NCBI RefSeq assembly: GCF_900183975.1
Contig: NZ_LT853882.1
Span: forward strand, 2,411,501 to 2,475,500
Source: Xanthomonas fragariae
Lineage (GTDB): Bacteria; Pseudomonadota; Gammaproteobacteria; Xanthomonadales; Xanthomonadaceae
Direction of reading: 5' to 3'
DNA length: 64,000 nucleotides
Both the position numbers and the translations under genes were made by a program. Positions 1 to 8,724 of this stretch are shown piece after piece. The notes under the pieces were generated by a model. That model did no database searches. It had not been told where the DNA came from and saw only the letters and a list, made by a program, of their open reading frames with translations. Every line of letters starts with the position of its first letter. Position 1 is the stretch's first letter.

Positions 1-363
1 CTCACCCAGGCGCTGCCGCCAGCGCGTCAGCGAGCTGGCATCGCACGGCAAACGCGTCTGGAACACGACCTCGCCAGTGAAGAACTGCCAGTACGGATTC
101 TCCAGCCAACGCTCGCACACCGTTTCATCGGACAGGTCGTAGGCGTGTTTGAGGTAGAGCAAACCGGCAATCAGCCGCACCGGCAATGCCGGCCGACCGC
201 CACCGGCCTGGGTGGCCGGCAAGCGCGATGAAAGTGCTTGCTCCAACGCCGTCCACGGCATCTGTTGGCTCAGCCGCGCCAGCGGATGACGCAGGTTCTC
301 CAGCCGCGAACGAAACAACTCGTCGGCAGGCATGTGCTCGGCAGCAGGACGGCGTGTACGCAT
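1..363 (-). CDS. IS5-family transposase, N-terminal part, cut by window edge
   Basis: The minus strand reads from an ATG at 361-363 to the left edge as a protein with the DUF772-like N-terminal domain of IS5-family transposases: an RLENLRHPLARL-type opening, then GGGRPALPVRLIAGLLYLKHAYDLSDE and ENPYWQFFTGE. About 120 residues are visible and the catalytic DDE part lies outside the window. It resembles the IS1478-type elements of Xanthomonas, not the shorter IS5 copies at 6.5 and 33 kb. The element should end between about 460 and 515, just short of the thrB stop codon, but the other terminal repeat is not visible so the exact end cannot be fixed. Confidence 0.85.
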   Translation of the reverse strand, partial: MRTRRPAAEHMPADELFRSRLENLRHPLARLSQQMPWTALEQALSSRLPATQAGGGRPALPVRLIAGLLYLKHAYDLSDETVCERWLENPYWQFFTGEVVFQTRLPCDASSLTRWRQRLGE

Positions 364-519
364 GACTGAAAATTGCAAGAAACCAGCCTTCAGCGTAGCG
401 AACACCGGTAGTTTTGGCACGCCGGTGCAGACATCAAGGCCTTGCGGTCGTTGGGTGGTTGGGGTTTTTCAGGGGCGACTCCTTAAAATCGGAGAACCCA
501 GAGCAGGACTCTGCGGAAT

Positions 520-1479
520 TCATTGCAGCAGTCTGGCACCCGGGCAGTTCAATGCCGACACCCAACTCTGGCTGTCGAAGCCGGCATCGGCGAATGCCGC
601 CTGCAGCGCCGGAGCGGCTGACTCCGCCGCTGCACGCGTGGCGAACCACGCGAACACGCTGGGGCCGGCGCCGGAAATACTTGCCCCCATCGCTCCTGCT
701 GCCAGTGCCGCAGCTTTGACTGCAGCGAAGCCGACGATCAGCGGCGCACGCCGCGGCTCGATCAGCACATCGCGCAAGCCCGAGCGCACCAGCGCCTCGT
801 CCCCGGCGTGGCATCCTGCCAGAACCAGGCCAAGGTTGGCGCTTTGCGCGACAAAGTCGGCGAGCCTGTAGTCGCCAGCCAGCGCGGCGCGCGCGCGGCG
901 CGTCTCCAACACCGCATCCGGATGCACCAGCAAGCTGTGCCAGGTCTCCGGCACCGGTACCGGCACCATCCGCTCCAGCGTGGACAGCACCAACCCGCCC
1001 AGCAACATCGGACCGAGGTTGTCGCCGTGACGGCTGCCACTGGCGACTGCCTCGCCTTCTAACGCATACAGATATAGCTGATCGCGCGACAACGGGGTGT
1101 CCAGCAGCGCATTGGCTGCCACCAACGCCGCGACGCATGAAGCCGCCGAACCGCCCATGCCGGAACTGAGCGGGATGCCTTTGTCGATCTCCAACTCGAA
1201 GCCGAACGGCAACCCCAATGCTGTGCGCAATGCGATCAGCGCCGTGCCAGCGGTATTGCGCTCGGCCTCCAGCGGCAACTCCACGGTCGTACCGCGGATC
1301 GCAGCGATACGCACCAGCGGCGCATCGAGACGGCGCACGGTCACGGTGTCGCCAACGCCTTCCAACGCATAACCGAGCAAATCGAAGCCCACCGCCACAT
1401 TGGCCACCGACGCCGGTGCGAACGCGCGCGCTTGGCGCACCGCACCGCTTGGCGCTAGCACTACCTGCGCCTGGCTCAC
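520..1479 (-). CDS. thrB: Homoserine kinase
   Basis: ThrB phosphorylates homoserine with ATP, the fourth step from aspartate to threonine, in the cytosol. The 319-aa protein has the GHMP-kinase plan: N-terminal [15 protein letters not shown], the ATP-binding glycine loop [12 protein letters not shown] near residues 100-112, and a C-terminal [13 protein letters not shown] segment. Length is normal for the family. The GTG start at 1477-1479 overlaps the thrA stop as GTGA, so translation is probably coupled to thrA. The gene is last of the visible thr genes. Its downstream side is occupied by an IS5-type element, so a thrC that normally follows in Xanthomonas would be displaced or lie outside the window. 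Confidence 0.95.
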   Translation of the reverse strand: MSQAQVVLAPSGAVRQARAFAPASVANVAVGFDLLGYALEGVGDTVTVRRLDAPLVRIAAIRGTTVELPLEAERNTAGTALIALRTALGLPFGFELEIDKGIPLSSGMGGSAASCVAALVAANALLDTPLSRDQLYLYALEGEAVASGSRHGDNLGPMLLGGLVLSTLERMVPVPVPETWHSLLVHPDAVLETRRARAALAGDYRLADFVAQSANLGLVLAGCHAGDEALVRSGLRDVLIEPRRAPLIVGFAAVKAAALAAGAMGASISGAGPSVFAWFATRAAAESAAPALQAAFADAGFDSQSWVSALNCPGARLLQ

Positions 1480-3983
1480 AGCCGAGCTCCCTCGCCCGCC
1501 GCCACCCGCAGCAGATCGGCAAACACACCCGCCGCAGTGACCTCGGGCCCTGCACCTGGGCCTTGCACAACCAGTGGGTTTTCGCAGTAACGGCGCGTAG
1601 TGAACTGCACTACGTTGTCGGTCAAGCGCAAATTAGCGAACGCATGATCGGCAGGCAGTTCGACAAGACCGACACTGGGCGCGCAATCAGGCGGCAACTG
1701 CGCGACATAACGCAACACGTTGCCGCGCGCATGTGCATCTGCCAGGCGCTGCGCCAATGCCGGATCCACTTCGTGCAGGCGCGCCATAAAATCGTCCACG
1801 CTGGCCTGACGCAGCGTTTCGGGCACCAAGCTTTCCACCCGCACATCTTCCAGACTGATCGCTCGCCCGGCTTCGCGTGCCAGGATCACCAACTTGCGCG
1901 CAACGTCCACACCGGACAGATCATCGCGCGGATCTGGCTCGGTATAGCCCATGCCACGTGCCTGCGTGACCAGTTGGGCGAACGGCACGCTGCCGTCGTA
2001 CTTATTGAACAGCCAGGCTAGGGTGCCGGAGAAAATGCCTTCGATCGAAGTCACCGTGTCACCAGTGTCGACCAGATCGCGCAGCGTAGTGATCACCGGC
2101 AGCCCCGCGCCTACCGTGGCCTCATAGCGAAAGCGTGCGCCGCTGGCATCGGCTGCAGCACGGATCGCCTGGTAGCGTTCCAACGGGCCGGAGCCGGCCT
2201 GCTTGTTCGGCGTTACCACATGAATGCCAGCCGCCAGCCAACCCGCATAACGGTCGGCCACCTCGGCGCTGCCGCTGCAATCGATGATCACCGTATGCGG
2301 CAGATGCGCGGACAGAAGATGGGCGGTGAAGCGCTCCAGATCGGTGGCAGTGGCTGAGGAGGCGAACGCATCGCGCCAGTTGCCGACCAAGCCACGCTCA
2401 TCGAGCAACATGCGGCTGCGCGACACCATCGCACGCAAGCGCAGATCCAGGTTGGCTTTGCTCAACAATTGCGGTTGCGCAATGCGCAGCTGATCCAATA
2501 ACGCAGCGCCCACGTTGCCCGGCCCGATCACGCCCACCGAAAACGTCTGCGGCGACAACCAGAAGCCCGCATGCGCCGCGCGCAACGCCTTGGTCGCATG
2601 TGCCGTATCGATCGCCACCGAGATATTGCGCTCCGACGAGCCCTGCGCGATCGCCAGAATATTAACCTGCGCGCGCCCCAACGACTCGAACAAGCGCGCC
2701 GCCACGCCGGGCTGCCCGGCCATGCCATCGCCGACCGCGGCCAGCACGCTGACGCCGCTGGTCAGCTGCACACGCTGCACCTGACCGACCGCGAGTTCAT
2801 GCGCAAACGTTTGCAACAACGCATTGCGCGCACGCTCGGATTCGTGCTGTTTGACCACGCAGCAGATTGAATGCTCGGACGACCCCTGCGAGATCATCAC
2901 CACCGATACCTGCGCCGTGCGCAAGGCGGCAAACACGCGCTCGGCCGTGCCCGGCACACCGATCAGACCGGTACCTTCCAGATTCAGTACCGCCAGATCC
3001 GGGCTCAAGGTCAGCCCCTTGATCGGCCCGCTCACCGCGCTGCGCGCGGTGATGCGCGTGCCCGGATGTTCTGGCTGAAACGTGTTGCGGATGATGATCG
3101 GCAAACCGCGTTCGATCGCCGGCGACATGGTTTGCGGGTGCACCACCTTTGCGCCGAAATACGCCAGCTCGCAGGCCTCGTCGTAGCTCAGTGTTTCCAG
3201 CTGCACCGCTTCGGGCACCACGCGCGGATCGGCCGACAGCACACCATCCACATCGGTCCAGATATGCAGTTCATCGGCATCGAACAAGGCCGCGAAGATT
3301 GCACCGGAATAATCGCTGCCGTTTCGCCCCAACGTGGTCATGCGGTCGGCGCGATCGCGCGCCACAAAGCCGGTGACCACCACGCGCGTCTGCGGATGCG
3401 CCTGGCGCCAGGTTGCCAGACGCTGCGCACTCACTTCCCAATCCACATCCACGCCCAACTCGCCGCGATTGACCACCAGCACATCGCGCGCGTCCAGCAC
3501 CGCGCAATCCTCGCCAATCGCGCGAAAGTGATCGCCGAGCAATTGCGCCGAATACACCTCGCCCAGGCCCTGCACGCGATCAAGCACCTCGCGCGGCAGC
3601 TCGCTGATTACTGCCAGCGCGCCGAGGATCTGCGATAGATGCTCGAAGTGCTCGTCCAACCATTCCACCGTCGGCCCGGACTGCTCGCCCAGCAAGGCCA
3701 CCGCTGCACCCCGATGGCGTGCACGCGTTTCGTGCCAGCGCTCGCGCCACTCGGGGCGGTTTTGCGCCGCCAGTTCGGCCAGTTCGATCAACGCATCGGT
3801 CACGCCCTTCATCGCCGACACCACGGTGACCTGCACCGTTTCGTCGCGGGCCAGCAACAATTGCGCTACGTGCCGATAGCACTCGGCATCGGCCACCGAG
3901 GTGCCGCCAAACTTGTGTACGACAGCGCGCGTAGAGGACGCCAAAACAGCAGCGGGTTCGAACGAAACAGCAGGCGATGACAT
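1476..3983 (-). CDS. thrA: Bifunctional aspartokinase / homoserine dehydrogenase I
   Basis: The 835-aa fusion catalyses the first and third steps of threonine synthesis. Residues about 20-300 are the aspartokinase domain, with the KFGGTSV motif at about 25 and the [10 protein letters not shown] segment. Two ACT-like regions follow (about 335-470, [15 protein letters not shown] and [16 protein letters not shown]), which in this family bind threonine for feedback inhibition. The C-terminal homoserine dehydrogenase begins with the NAD(P)-binding [15 protein letters not shown] at about 485 and has [15 protein letters not shown] and [13 protein letters not shown]. The ATG is at 3981-3983. It is preceded by a threonine/isoleucine-rich leader ORF and a GC-rich hairpin region, pointing to attenuation control. 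thrB overlaps its stop by 4 bp. Confidence 0.97.
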   Translation of the reverse strand: MSSPAVSFEPAAVLASSTRAVVHKFGGTSVADAECYRHVAQLLLARDETVQVTVVSAMKGVTDALIELAELAAQNRPEWRERWHETRARHRGAAVALLGEQSGPTVEWLDEHFEHLSQILGALAVISELPREVLDRVQGLGEVYSAQLLGDHFRAIGEDCAVLDARDVLVVNRGELGVDVDWEVSAQRLATWRQAHPQTRVVVTGFVARDRADRMTTLGRNGSDYSGAIFAALFDADELHIWTDVDGVLSADPRVVPEAVQLETLSYDEACELAYFGAKVVHPQTMSPAIERGLPIIIRNTFQPEHPGTRITARSAVSGPIKGLTLSPDLAVLNLEGTGLIGVPGTAERVFAALRTAQVSVVMISQGSSEHSICCVVKQHESERARNALLQTFAHELAVGQVQRVQLTSGVSVLAAVGDGMAGQPGVAARLFESLGRAQVNILAIAQGSSERNISVAIDTAHATKALRAAHAGFWLSPQTFSVGVIGPGNVGAALLDQLRIAQPQLLSKANLDLRLRAMVSRSRMLLDERGLVGNWRDAFASSATATDLERFTAHLLSAHLPHTVIIDCSGSAEVADRYAGWLAAGIHVVTPNKQAGSGPLERYQAIRAAADASGARFRYEATVGAGLPVITTLRDLVDTGDTVTSIEGIFSGTLAWLFNKYDGSVPFAQLVTQARGMGYTEPDPRDDLSGVDVARKLVILAREAGRAISLEDVRVESLVPETLRQASVDDFMARLHEVDPALAQRLADAHARGNVLRYVAQLPPDCAPSVGLVELPADHAFANLRLTDNVVQFTTRRYCENPLVVQGPGAGPEVTAAGVFADLLRVAAGEGARL

Positions 3984-4002
3984 CGACAGACCTCATTGGG
4001 GA

Positions 4003-4062
4003 GGCCCCGTCCGCTTCAGGTGAGAGAGGGAGACCTCCGCATCCTGATCCGGGTGCGGGGCC
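4003..4062 (-). promoter_or_regulatory. thr attenuator hairpin region
   Basis: Between thrL and thrA the transcript can form a 7-bp stem pairing 4056-4062 with 4003-4009 (GGCCCCG/CGGGGCC). It can also form a shorter hairpin CCGCA..TGCGG within 4037-4058, and GGAGGTCTCC around 4030-4040 is self-complementary. These arms overlap, so alternative folds are possible, as expected for an attenuator. A clean U-tract after a stem is lacking, so the terminator form is not proven. Confidence 0.5.
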
Positions 4063-4076
4063 GTTGTTTTCGGAAG

Positions 4077-4208
4077 TTACGCGAAGACGACGGACCGCAC
4101 CGGGCGAATGGTGGCGGTGGTAATGGTGGTGCTAATGCCGGCAACGTGCGCACCCTGCCGCAGATGCGGCAGGTAAAGAAGCGAAGCGATGGCGAAGGCG
4201 TTACGCAT
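4077..4208 (-). CDS. thrL: thr operon leader peptide (ThrL-like)
   Basis: A 43-codon frame upstream of thrA contains the run GISTTITTATI: five Thr and three Ile in eleven residues. This matches the regulatory core of enterobacterial ThrL and is the expected substrate for ribosome-stalling attenuation by charged tRNA-Thr and tRNA-Ile. The stop (TAA, 4077-4079) lies about 95 nt before thrA, leaving room for the hairpins at 4003-4062. I chose the ATG at 4206-4208. An in-frame ATG at 4221-4223 would add five residues but falls in the candidate -10 region. No clear Shine-Dalgarno precedes either start, so translation may be leaderless. Expression is inferred. Confidence 0.8.
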   Translation of the reverse strand: MRNAFAIASLLYLPHLRQGAHVAGISTTITTATIRPVRSVVFA

Positions 4209-4215
4209 ATGTGCA

Positions 4216-4244
4216 AAAGACATCACAGGGCCGAAGGCTGTCAA
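4216..4244 (-). promoter_or_regulatory. Candidate thr operon promoter
   Basis: A perfect TTGACA -35 box reads leftward at 4239-4244. With a 17-bp spacer the -10 position holds GTCTTT (4216-4221), a poor match. A start about 7 nt further on would fall at or next to the thrL ATG at 4208, implying a leaderless leader peptide. The strong -35 box is seen; the rest is inference. Confidence 0.35.
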
Positions 4245-4557
4245 GCACCGCGTGAATGGGCGGGTTTTCGCGCTTAACACACGGAACAGAAAACCTTGCC
4301 GCTCAGGGATTTAAGCGACGCGCTCGCAAGCAATTGATTGCCATGGAAACTTTTAACCCGACACCGACAGACCGACGTGCGCAGGTTTCCAACATTGGTC
4401 GTAGCCTTCGTGCGACTCAACTGATGCGACTAATGCGACGCAGCTGACGGATCGTTGGTGCGCGATGCATCGCACGCTGCTGGCGTCGCTTCGCATCAGG
4501 CCACAGATCGTCGCCATTGCCGGGGCGGTCGATGCGAGTCACAAGGTCAGCAGCAGA
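4245..4557. other. Intergenic stretch between thrL and tspO remnant
   Basis: No gene is recognised. The only pattern is a cluster of short direct repeats of GCGACT/ATGCGAC around 4410-4445 and a small inverted GCGATGCATCGC near 4462. Nothing here resembles an RNA gene. Confidence 0.4.
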
Positions 4558-4900
4558 TCAGCCGAGCACCTGAGGATTGAGTTGCCACACCGAAAAGTTG
4601 AGCGCGGCAGCAAAGCTCACCCATGCCAGATACGGCACCAATAACCACGCCGCCAGAGCCTGCCGCACCAGCCCATCCCCCGCGGCGCCACACCAACCAC
4701 ACCGACACCGCCATCATCCCGTACAACACCGTCCACACCGGCCCGAACAACCACCCCGGCGGCGCCCACGCTGGCCTAGCGAGCTCGGCGTAGAAGCTGG
4801 CCGCCTGGATGGATGCCATTGCGCCCAAAGCCGCCACTAGATAGCACAGCACCAGCCAACCCGGCAGTCCAAACCATTGCGGTTTCTTTGCCATCGACAT
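4558..4900 (-). pseudogene. tspO: TspO/MBR-family membrane protein, internally deleted
   Basis: TspO proteins are five-helix membrane proteins that bind tetrapyrroles. The minus strand from the ATG at 4898-4900 encodes the usual start (PQWFGLPGWLVLCYLVAAL) and the [33 protein letters not shown] block that covers helices 1-2. The frame then slips near 4655-4670 and a second frame gives the family's C-terminal helix, [19 protein letters not shown], to a stop at 4558-4560. About 70 residues (helices 3-4) are missing, so this is a deletion plus frameshift and not a single sequencing error. The start codon abuts the end of an IS3-family remnant, so the native promoter is also lost. Confidence 0.8.
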
Positions 4901-5087
4901 GAACCGCCCCGGGAAGTTGGGAGGCTGTTTGGTTTGAGTCACGCCGCTTTGGCGTAACCGGCCTGTTGTCGATCGTAAGCCTCTTCGGCTTCTGCTGGCG
5001 GCATGTTCCCGATCGACCCCAGCAAGCGTTTGTGGTTGTACCAGTCCACCCAATCCAGCGTGGCCAGTTCCACATCCTGGCGGTTGC
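4900..5087 (-). mobile_element. 3' remnant of an IS3-family element
   Basis: The minus strand up to the stop at 4939 encodes the C-terminus of an IS3-family OrfB (LDWVDWYNHKRLLGSIGN, PPAEAEEAY). The sequence from 4900, TGAACCGCCCCGG, has the form of an IS3-family terminal repeat and touches the tspO start codon. The rest of the element is missing because a second IS inserted at about 5088. Confidence 0.75.
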
Positions 5088-5148
5088 GACGTCCCCCCAA
5101 TTTTGAGTAGCGCCTCAGTTTGGAGTCCAATTCCCTACCCCGAGGAGA

Positions 5149-5418
5149 TTGGACGTGAAGAAGCGCTTTACCGAAGAGCAGATCATTGGCTTCCTGCGTG
5201 AGGCCGAAGCAGGCGTGGCGATCAAAGACCTGTGCCGGCGCCATGGCTTCAGTGAGGCCTCGTACTCCCTGTGGCGCAGCAAGTTCGGCGGGATGAGCGT
5301 GCCCGATGCCAAGCGACTCAAGGACCTTGAGTCCGAAAACGCGCGGCTGAAGAAGTTGCTGGCCGAGCAGCTGTTCGAAAACGACCTGATCAAGGATGCG
5401 CTGCGAAAAAAGTGGTGA
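5149..5418 (+). CDS. IS3-family OrfA (helix-turn-helix)
   Basis: The 89-aa OrfA binds the element's ends and forms the OrfAB transposase by frameshifting. It has the typical KKRFTEEQIIGFLREAEAG opening, the HTH segment IKDLCRRHGFSEASYSLWRSKFGGM, and a leucine-rich C-terminal helix. The frame opens with TTG at 5149; a GTG at 5155 is an equally good start, preceded by CGAGGAG. An A6G slippery stretch at about 5405-5411 lies at the overlap with orfB, as expected for -1 frameshifting. OrfA itself is intact but its partner is not. Confidence 0.85.
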   Translation: MDVKKRFTEEQIIGFLREAEAGVAIKDLCRRHGFSEASYSLWRSKFGGMSVPDAKRLKDLESENARLKKLLAEQLFENDLIKDALRKKW

Positions 5419-6280
5419 GCGCACCGGCGCGTCGTGCGCTGGTGCGCGAGTGGATCGGGTGCGGTGCCAGCGAGCGTCGCGCCTTGGCGGCGATCGGCAT
5501 GAGCGCCAGTGCGCTGCGCTACTGCCCGCGCGAAGACCGCAACGTTGAGCTACGCGAGCGCATTCTTGCGCTGGCGCATCGCCATCGCCGCTATGGCGTG
5601 GGGATGATCTATCTCAAACTGCGACAGGAAGGGCGCATCGTGAACTACAAGCGCGTGGAGCGGTTGTATCGCGAGCAGCAGCTGCAGGTCCGGCGCCGCA
5701 GGCGCAAGAAGGTGCCGGTGGGCGAGCGTCAACCGCTGCTGCGGCCATCGCAGGCCAACCAGGTGTGGTCGATGGACTTCGTGTTCGACCGCACTGCCGA
5801 AGGCCGGGTGATCAAGTGTCTGGTGATCGTGGACGACGCAACCCACGAAGCGGTCGCCATCGAGGTGGAACGCGCGATCTCCGGCCACGGCGTGACGCGG
5901 GTGCTGGATCGGCTGGCGGACAGTCGCGGTTTGCCGCAAGTCATCCGTACCGAGCGCGAAGCCTGCCCTCGGGGCACAACGGCAAGGAGTTTTGCGGCAG
6001 GGCGATGGTCGCCTGGGCGCATGCCCGTGGCGTGCAGTTGCGGCTGATCCAACCCGGCAAGCCAAATCAAAACGCCTACGTTGAATCCTTCAACGGCCGG
6101 CTGCGCGACGAATGCCTCAACGAACACTGGTTCCCGACGTTGCTGCATGCACGCACCGAGATCGAACGTTGGCGACGCGAATACAACGAGGACCGACCCA
6201 AGAAAGCAATCGGCGGCATGACGCCGGCCGCTTATGCCCAACATCTGGCAAACACCGATATCATCAGGCCCGGACTCTAA
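5412..6280 (+). pseudogene. IS3-family OrfB integrase, broken by a short insertion
   Basis: The first frame (5412-6047) gives the HTH_21 region and the start of the rve catalytic domain with the first Asp ([15 protein letters not shown]). The second frame, ending at 6280, supplies the remainder, including [20 protein letters not shown] with the catalytic Glu. Between them the expected RTDNGKEF motif is interrupted after CGTACCGA by about 23 extra bases near 5955-5977, which removes the second catalytic Asp context and shifts the frame. The element therefore cannot transpose with its own enzyme. Confidence 0.8.
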
Positions 6281-6500
6281 ACCCGGCCGCTACTCAGGGC
6301 GGGGGGCGTCGGGCAAACTGCGCATCCGCTTTGAACGCCGCATCGATCTCCACTTGGCGTTGCTCTGGCTTGCTTGCTCCATCATCTGCTTACGGCTTCT
6401 TCCTGGGTTTTGTTAGCCGCTCTTATGCCGATGTCTCGCTGCATTGCAGATATGATGCGCTCGCGAAGCTGATCCGCTGGTTTCTTTTTTTTTGCACTAG

Positions 6501-7686
6501 GGAACCTCTGAACAACGCACTTCAAATGCGCGACACTACACACCTACGTTGAGGAGTCATCCATGCAACTGACGTTCGGTGACGCTGAAGGTTTGGGCAA
6601 GCGCAAGCAGACTCGCTGCGAGATCTTCCTGGCCGAGATGGAGCAGGTGGTTCCGTGGAGGCATTTGCTCGGACTGATCGCGCCGCACTATCCGGTGTCG
6701 GGGCGGCCTGGTCGACAGCCGTACGCACTGGCGACGATGTTGCGGATTCATTTGCTGCAGCAGTGGTATGCGTTGAGCGATCCGGCGATGGAAGAAGCGT
6801 TGCACCAGATCCCGACCTTGCGCCGTTTTGCCCGGCTCGGTGGTTTGGACAATGTTCCCGACGAGACCACGATTCTCAACTTTCGCCGCTTGCTGGAAAC
6901 CCATGGCCTTGCAGCGCGGATGCTGGAGGCCGTCAACGCGGATCTGGTGCGCAAGGGTCAGAGCCTGCGGTCCGGCACGATCGTCGATGCAACCCTGATC
7001 GCTGCGCCCAGTTCGACCAAGAACACCGACCGCGCGCGCGACCCTGAAATGCATCAGACCAAGAAAGGCAATCAGTGGTATTTCGGGATGAAGGCACCCA
7101 TCGGCGTGGATGAGTTTTCCGGGCTGGTGCACCACGTCCGTTGTACGGCTGCCAATGTGGCCGATGTCACGGTGACCCACGCATTGCTGCACGGCAAAGA
7201 AGACAGTGTGTTCGGCGACAGCGGCTACACCGGTGCGGACAAACGCGAAGAACTGCAGACCTGCAAGGCTGGTTTTTTCAAGGCTGGTTTTTTCAAGGCT
7301 GGTTTTTTCATTGCCGCCAAGCGTTCGACGATTCAAGCCATTGGCAACAAACGCGAGCGCCGCCAGGAAGAACGTTGGGAATACTTCAAAGCAAGTGTGC
7401 GTGCGAAGGTGGAGCATCCATTCCGCGTGATCAAACGCCAGTTTGGCTACACCAAGGTCCGCTATCGCGGCCTGGCCAAGAACACCGCGCATGTGCTGAC
7501 CCTGTTCGCACTATCCAATCTGTGGATGGTGCGCCGGCAGTTGCTGCCGGCCAGGGGATAATGCTGTCTGGCGCCAGCCAACGCCGCAAGAAACCGTGGA
7601 AATCGTATCGTACGCATCAACTCTGTGCGCTATTGGCACGCAGCAGGCTCGAATTTTAGAGGTCTGGTGCGTTGTTCAGACCTTCC
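6501..7686 (+). mobile_element. IS5-family element, copy 1
   Basis: The ends are imperfect inverted repeats, GGAACCTCTGAACAACGCA on the left and its near complement GGAAGGTCTGAACAACGCA on the right, flanked by the 4-bp target repeat CTAG at 6497-6500 and 7687-7690. The element is 1186 bp. The right target copy supplies the stop codon of the truncated phage gene next to it. A second copy in opposite orientation lies at 33126-34281 and is 30 bp shorter because it lacks two of three tandem 15-bp units inside the transposase gene. Confidence 0.93.
6563..7561 (+). CDS. IS5-family transposase, with tandem 15-bp expansion
   Basis: The 332-aa DDE transposase has the DUF772 N-terminal domain (HYPVSGRPGRQPYALATMLRI), DETTILNFRRLLE, the first catalytic Asp in GTIVDATLIAAPSS, the second in VFGDSGYTGADKRE and the C-terminal region RAKVEHPFRVIKRQFGY with the catalytic Glu. 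At residues about 235-249 the pentapeptide AGFFK is repeated so that AGFF occurs three times; the 33-kb copy has it once. The repeat sits between catalytic motifs, so activity of this copy is uncertain. Otherwise the two copies differ at only a few residues. Confidence 0.93.
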   Translation: MQLTFGDAEGLGKRKQTRCEIFLAEMEQVVPWRHLLGLIAPHYPVSGRPGRQPYALATMLRIHLLQQWYALSDPAMEEALHQIPTLRRFARLGGLDNVPDETTILNFRRLLETHGLAARMLEAVNADLVRKGQSLRSGTIVDATLIAAPSSTKNTDRARDPEMHQTKKGNQWYFGMKAPIGVDEFSGLVHHVRCTAANVADVTVTHALLHGKEDSVFGDSGYTGADKREELQTCKAGFFKAGFFKAGFFIAAKRSTIQAIGNKRERRQEERWEYFKASVRAKVEHPFRVIKRQFGYTKVRYRGLAKNTAHVLTLFALSNLWMVRRQLLPARG

Positions 7687-8052
7687 CTAGAGCGACCACC
7701 CATCCAGTGCAAATCCAGTCACATCGGCCTTTACCGCATGAGCGAGCGACGCCCGTATCGCATACACAACGGTGTCCAACGGCTCGTTCCGCGCCCCTTT
7801 AGGCTTGATCCAATAACCCGATTCCTTGTCGTAAAACTCCACTGTCAGTCCCTTGTAGTACGCCGGTAGCAACGTCCCCGGGTCCGGGTTGATCAGGTCT
7901 GGCACCTCATCGCTGCGGCAACCAGAGAACCGCAGCATGCGCGCCGTCAGATCCTCCGCCTGCCCTTCCACCTCGCCCTTGTCCTTCGCTGTCAACGCGG
8001 CGGTGAGCCAGCCATGGACCATCGTCTTGAGCACGACGTGCTCACGCCCCAC
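7687..8052 (-). pseudogene. Phage terminase large-subunit-like fragment
   Basis: The minus strand encodes about 121 residues resembling the C-terminal nuclease part of GpA-type terminases: LLPAYYKGLTVEFYDKESGYW followed by KPKGARNEPLDTVVYAIRASL. The ARNE-LDT-VYA pattern is the usual C-terminal signature. The C-terminus ends at a TAG contributed by the CTAG target of the adjacent IS5 element, so the gene is truncated by that insertion. Upstream, 8053-8460 reads as phage-like debris in several frames (one contains DDIVDHGPDSLIAV) with stops. The family call rests on motif resemblance only. Confidence 0.5.
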
Positions 8053-8460
8053 ACGCCCACGCTGCGCGCCACGGTCTTGTCTCGGTTGTTGAGCGCGGCC
8101 TTAGCAGGGCGATACACCGCGCGCTCTGACTTGCTTGCGCTCGTTGCGACCGCGGATCAGGTAAACCGTCTGCTTGATATAGCCGTTCGGCGTCTCGACG
8201 ACGCGCGCCCGGCCGCTCTGGTTGACGAGCTGCTTAACAATAAGCGCGCAGTCGCCTGCTGTGTGCCAGATTCTTTACCGGCGACACCGCGATCAGCGAG
8301 TCTGGGCCGTGATCGACGATGTCATCAGCCCAGGTAAGGCTGGTCTCGGTGACGCGGATCTGTGGACCTTATGAGATCCATTAGGCGGCAAATGATCGCT
8401 CAGGCAATCGATGACCTCGCTCAGCCATGCATCAAGAGCAAGCGTCAATCCAATCGATCC

Positions 8461-8498
8461 TGGTGACCCCGGCCCGATTCGAACGGGCGACCTTCCCC
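8461..8498 (-). pseudogene. 3' half of a split tRNA-Arg(CCT)
   Basis: On the minus strand these 38 nt give the 3' anticodon stem GGGGA, the variable loop AGGTC, a perfect T-arm (GCCCG/CGGGC around TTCGAAT), the acceptor strand CGGGGTC, A and an encoded CCA. Joined to 17937-17975 they make a canonical 77-nt tRNA-Arg(CCT). In place, the sequence that continues the 5' side (8508-8545) is degenerate: it offers four or five acceptor pairs at best and no good D-arm. I regard it as a severed half and not a working gene. Confidence 0.85.
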
Positions 8499-8618
8499 TT
8501 AGGAGGGACAACGTCGCTAGACTAAGACCCAAGCGGGACAAGGCTTTGCGTGGAAGTCCAGCCTGACTGTGGCAAGTCTGTAGTAACGACCAGCCTACTC
8601 ATGCCGATTGTCAAAAAG

Positions 8619-8695
8619 TGGTGACCCCGGCTGGGTTCGAACCAGCAACCTCGTCCTTAGGAGGGACGCGCGCTATCCAATTGTGCCACGGGGCC
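8619..8695 (-). tRNA. tRNA-Arg (anticodon CCT), carried by the island
   Basis: The minus strand reads GGCCCCG..CGGGGTC as acceptor stem, anticodon stem CGTCC/GGACG around CTCCTAA (anticodon CCT, decoding AGG), T-arm GCTGG/CCAGC around TTCGAAC, discriminator A and an encoded CCA. It differs from the reconstructed host tRNA in all stems except the acceptor, so it is not a simple duplicate. Lying just inside the island, it probably replaces the tRNA destroyed by insertion. Confidence 0.9.
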
Positions 8696-8724
8696 ATCTG
8701 TCTAAGGATACAGGGAGACGCTAA

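Larger units (their letters stand above)
5088..6312 (+). mobile_element. IS3-family element of the IS407 type, inserted in another IS3 remnant
   Basis: Imperfect terminal inverted repeats are visible: GACGTCCCCCCAATTTTGAG at about 5086-5106 and, at about 6290-6312, a right end whose complement reads GACGCCCCCCGCCCTGAG. Between them are orfA and a broken orfB. The boundaries are uncertain by a few bases because no clean target duplication can be read: the left flank is another IS and the right flank is unrelated sequence. Confidence 0.75.

Noticed and set aside
434..1570. A 378-codon minus-strand frame overlapping thrB
   Set aside because: The text is Arg/Ala/Gly-rich shadow translation of thrB in another frame, without motifs.
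4105..4150. Riboswitch upstream of thrA
   Set aside because: The region is explained by the Thr/Ile leader peptide; no conserved riboswitch core is visible.
6313..6421. Second copy of the MITE-like repeat
   Set aside because: Only about 12 bp (GGTTTTGTTAGCC) match one terminus; the other end and the interior are not recognisable.
7270..7310. The AGFF repeats as a programmed frameshift or recoding site
   Set aside because: The three units keep the frame and the other copy has one unit, so simple tandem slippage explains them.
8461..8545. A second complete tRNA-Arg next to the one at 8619-8695
   Set aside because: Only the 3' half is sound. The 5' side pairs weakly in the acceptor stem and cannot make a normal D-arm; the true 5' half is at 17937-17975.
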